Assembly: GCA_028287415.1 (NCBI GenBank)
Contig: JAQBPS010000792.1
Span: 1-7,513 of the forward strand
From: Bacillota bacterium
GTDB taxonomy: Bacteria; Bacillota; Sulfobacillia; Symbiobacteriales; Symbiobacteriaceae
Direction: 5' to 3'
DNA length: 7,513 nucleotides
The stretch's first letter is position 1. Each line of letters starts with the position of its first letter. Below, piece after piece: positions 5,136 to 7,513 of this stretch. Under the pieces are notes generated by a model. That model was not told the origin of the DNA, did no database searches, and saw only the letters and a program-made list of their open reading frames with translations. The translations under genes and the position numbers were made by a program.

Positions 5136-7184
5136 GTGAAGACACGCCCCCTGCTCGTCGCGATGGCCAGCCTGCCCCTGCTGCTCACATCATTCATCAC
5201 CATGCCGGCTGCCAAGGCCGCTGCGCCTGTCCAGGTGATTCTCGACGGGCGCCAGCTGGCGCTGAGTCCCGCTCCCACGATGGTCAGTGACCGCACGCTG
5301 GTGCCGGTGCGCAGTCTCCTGGAGTCCATGGGTGCGACCCTCACCTGGAACCAGGCTACGCAAACGGTAGAAATCACCAGGGGCTCCGGGTATGTGAAGC
5401 TGCAAATTGACCGGCGGCTCGCCTGCCTCAACCGGGAGTGCTCGTCCGCGGCCACGCTGGATGTACCCGCCCGCCTGATCGGCAACAGCACCTTCGTGCC
5501 GGTACGCTTCATCTCGCAGGCGCTGGGGTTCAACGTCAGCTGGGATAATGCCCGGCGGGCGGTCGTAATCGACACAAGCAAGGCGCCGGACTACCAGTTC
5601 AACCAGGTGACGATCCCCAGCCTGTCGGCCGGACAGGTAATCACAGGGCCGGTCAAGCTGCGGGCCGCAGGCCAGGGCGGCAGCCGGGTGCAGTTCTACC
5701 TGGTGGATCCTGCGACTGCCGTTGCCCGGATCATCGCTGCCGGCAGTGATGTGGCCGCCGACTACACGTTCACCCCTGATCCGACCGTGGGCGGCCTGAA
5801 GCTGGTCGTGGCGGCGGTGACGGATGCGGGCGGCGCCGTCCGGTACTCCGATCCCGTAGCGGTGCGGCTGGATTCACAGCCCAGTGTCGCGGTGACCGGC
5901 CTCGATGCGGGCGGCACCATTGACGGGCCGATCTCCTTCAGCAGCGACGTCAACTTCGTCGCCACGCAAGTCGACTTTGACCTCATCAGCCCCGACGGCA
6001 GCGCCGCACGGATCGGTACTGTGGGCCCCGGCGACAAGCAGAGCTGGTACCCGCAAGTGACCCATAATGGCGACAAGTCGATTCGGGCGACCGCTTATGA
6101 TGTAGCCGGGAAGGCCTATCCCTCCCCGCTGGTGCCGGTCAAGGTAAAGACCGACTACCGCACAAGCCTCAGCGGCCTCAAGGACGGGGATACGCTAAAC
6201 CAGCCCGTCAGCTTCAGCGTCTCGGCCAACTACCCGATCGAGTCGGTCAAGTACGTGCTCGATGACAACCTGTTGGGGTGGGGCCTGAACTACTACTGGA
6301 AGTACGGTCCCGAGGCGAACGGCGCCCACACGCTGCGCATCGATGTGCTGGACAACGCCGGCACCTGGCGGACGCTCGGACCCTACAAGTTCACGGTGAA
6401 CACGACCCCCCAGGCCTGGCTCTCAGGGGTCGGTCCGGACCAGGTGGTCACCGACGCGGCCACGCTGAAGGTCGCCAGCAACGTGAGCCTCACCAGCGTG
6501 CAGTACTACCTCACAAACGCCGCTGGCACCACGCAACTGCTGGGGACGAAGAAGCCGACGGAGGCGTTAGCCTGGACGCCGACCGCCGCCCAGGCTGGCA
6601 AGCAGAGCTTGCAGGTAAAGGCGTTCGACACGGCTGGCAACGCCGTGTGGAGCGAGAAGGTGAACTTCCGGGTCTTCCTGGGCAAGGTGTACGGGCCAGT
6701 GCCGCTCGCACCGAAAACCGATTTCAAGGATATGGCGATCAAGCTATCGGTCCCCATCTACCGTGAGATCGGCATGTCAGCCGCCCTTCAGACGGCGCAG
6801 GCGTTGCTGGAGACGGGCTGGGGCCAGTCGGTGCCGGTGGACAAGTACACCGGGCAGCTCTCCTACAACCTGTTCGGTATCAAGGGGACGGGACCGGCCG
6901 GCTCGATCATCTCCAACACGTGGGAGGAATACAACGGCGTGTCCTACCGGGTCGACGCCAACTTCCGGGCCTACCACAGCGTGAGCGAGAGCTGGCGGGA
7001 TCACGGCGACTTCCTGATTGTCAGGCCCTGGTACGCCCCATTCCGGGCGGTCATGTCCAGCCCGATCGAGGGTGCCTGGGCCCTCCGCCGCAGCGGCTAC
7101 GCCACCGACTCGCAGTACCCGGTCAAGCTGATCAACATCATGAAGCAGAACGGGCTGTTCGGGATCGACAGCTTCGACTTCTAG
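5136..7184 (+). CDS. Secreted GH73-type N-acetylglucosaminidase with Ig-like repeats
   Basis: This 682-residue exported protein is predicted to cleave peptidoglycan glycan strands. A signal peptide spans 1-28 (M-K-T-R, hydrophobic core, AKA cleavage site). Residues 33-146 form a copper-amine-oxidase-like N-terminal domain with the paired signatures TLVPVRSLLESMGATLTW and TFVPVRFISQALGFNVSW; such domains probably anchor or bind the envelope rather than act as oxidases. Residues about 150-520 contain four Ig-like modules of 84-92 residues, each ending with a D-x-A-G-type strand (D230, D322, D406, D498). The C-terminal domain (about 535-682) is GH73/FlgJ-like, with ALLETGWGQ, proposed catalytic E559 and SYNLFGIKG (576-584). 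GTG 5136 was chosen by the GGAGGTG site 9 nt upstream. The gene is monocistronic, between two terminators. Enzyme family is fairly certain; exact bond specificity is inferred. Confidence 0.9.
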   Translation: MKTRPLLVAMASLPLLLTSFITMPAAKAAAPVQVILDGRQLALSPAPTMVSDRTLVPVRSLLESMGATLTWNQATQTVEITRGSGYVKLQIDRRLACLNRECSSAATLDVPARLIGNSTFVPVRFISQALGFNVSWDNARRAVVIDTSKAPDYQFNQVTIPSLSAGQVITGPVKLRAAGQGGSRVQFYLVDPATAVARIIAAGSDVAADYTFTPDPTVGGLKLVVAAVTDAGGAVRYSDPVAVRLDSQPSVAVTGLDAGGTIDGPISFSSDVNFVATQVDFDLISPDGSAARIGTVGPGDKQSWYPQVTHNGDKSIRATAYDVAGKAYPSPLVPVKVKTDYRTSLSGLKDGDTLNQPVSFSVSANYPIESVKYVLDDNLLGWGLNYYWKYGPEANGAHTLRIDVLDNAGTWRTLGPYKFTVNTTPQAWLSGVGPDQVVTDAATLKVASNVSLTSVQYYLTNAAGTTQLLGTKKPTEALAWTPTAAQAGKQSLQVKAFDTAGNAVWSEKVNFRVFLGKVYGPVPLAPKTDFKDMAIKLSVPIYREIGMSAALQTAQALLETGWGQSVPVDKYTGQLSYNLFGIKGTGPAGSIISNTWEEYNGVSYRVDANFRAYHSVSESWRDHGDFLIVRPWYAPFRAVMSSPIEGAWALRRSGYATDSQYPVKLINIMKQNGLFGIDSFDF

Positions 7185-7198
7185 GATTGCCAAACTTG

Positions 7199-7237
7199 GC
7201 GGGCGCCTTCCAGATTGGAGGGCGCTTCGCTTTTTTT
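7199..7237 (+). terminator. Intrinsic terminator after the hydrolase gene
   Basis: GCGCCTTCC (7203-7211) pairs with GGAGGGCGC (7217-7225), with one G-T wobble and a 5-nt loop. An outer GCG/CGC (7199-7201 with 7228-7230) extends the stem to the seven-T run at 7231-7237. It lies 14 nt past the TAG stop. Confidence 0.85.
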
Positions 7238-7282
7238 GCATCGTCGCCGTCTGCGTGCGGTGCGCGGGAACCAGGTAAGGGT

Positions 7283-7504
7283 GTCTTCCGGACATTTTTT
7301 ACACGGATTCCACGGATTACACTGATCTGCACGGATTTTCGTTTTGGTCTGCATCTTCAGGTTGGGACTGGGGTGTTCAAATATATATTTTTTAACACCC
7401 CAGTCCCGACCTCAAGATTATTACACAGTAAATCCGTGTAACCTGTGTAATCTGCGCGCTAATCCGTGTTAGATAAAGAAAAACTCCCGCCGTTACTCAA
7501 CTAC
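7283..7504. repeat. Right dispersed inverted-repeat element
   Basis: This is an AT-richer, non-coding block at the right edge. The head GTCTTCCGGACATTTTTT (7283-7300) resembles the start of the left element. The body is an imperfect inverted repeat with arms 7301-7377 and 7394-7470, each 77 nt, around a 16-nt AT loop. The inner 25 nt of each arm (7353-7377 and 7394-7418) match at 23 positions and include GGGACTGGGGTGTT. The outer parts are built from ACACGGATT-like units, roughly tandem on each arm, with less exact pairing. The tail (7471-7504) has ATAAAGAAAAACTC and ends CTCAACTAC, as the left element does. No open frame with a ribosome site lies within it. With the terminator at 7199-7237 it accounts for the gene-free stretch from 7185 to the window end. 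Confidence 0.78.
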
Positions 7505-7513
7505 GGAATTTGC

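Noticed and set aside
6278..6766. Overlapping plus-strand frame of 162 codons inside the hydrolase gene
   Set aside because: It lies wholly within the hydrolase in another frame, with no ribosome site and a composition dominated by arginine, glycine and histidine.

Overview
The window reads as chromosomal DNA from a high-GC, Gram-positive-type bacterium. The genes are GC-rich with strong Shine-Dalgarno sites (GGAGG-like) and some GTG starts. The families are typical of Firmicutes: a LiaFSR-type envelope-stress module, a copper-amine-oxidase-like N-terminal domain on a secreted protein, and a GH73 glucosaminidase. A Symbiobacterium-like high-GC clostridial relative fits best, but this is inferred from gene content, not from a marker gene.

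Layout. Positions 1-148 hold an AT-richer inverted-repeat element. On the minus strand, read right to left, lie murE (4297-2783) and then a tightly coupled operon liaF (2589-1831), liaS (1834-755) and liaR (777-145). liaF and liaS overlap by ATGA, and liaS and liaR overlap by 23 nt. A perfect 12-bp hairpin lies between murE and liaF, and two further inverted repeats sit in the liaF leader. Divergently from murE, on the plus strand, lie a small four-helix membrane protein of unknown function (4559-5002) with a clear terminator, and then a secreted modular cell-wall hydrolase (5136-7184) with its own terminator. The right edge (7283-7504) carries a second, larger inverted-repeat element. Its head and tail resemble those of the left element, although the repeat units in its body differ.

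How the parts fit. Almost everything concerns the cell envelope. LiaF and LiaS sense envelope damage and LiaR responds. MurE adds the third amino acid of the peptidoglycan stem peptide. The GH73 enzyme is predicted to cut the glycan strands outside the cell. Whether LiaR controls its neighbours cannot be told from the sequence. No canonical mobile-element gene, CRISPR array, tRNA or rRNA is visible. The least explained features are the two flanking repeat elements, followed by the EDPR variant of the MurE substrate motif and the structured liaF leader.
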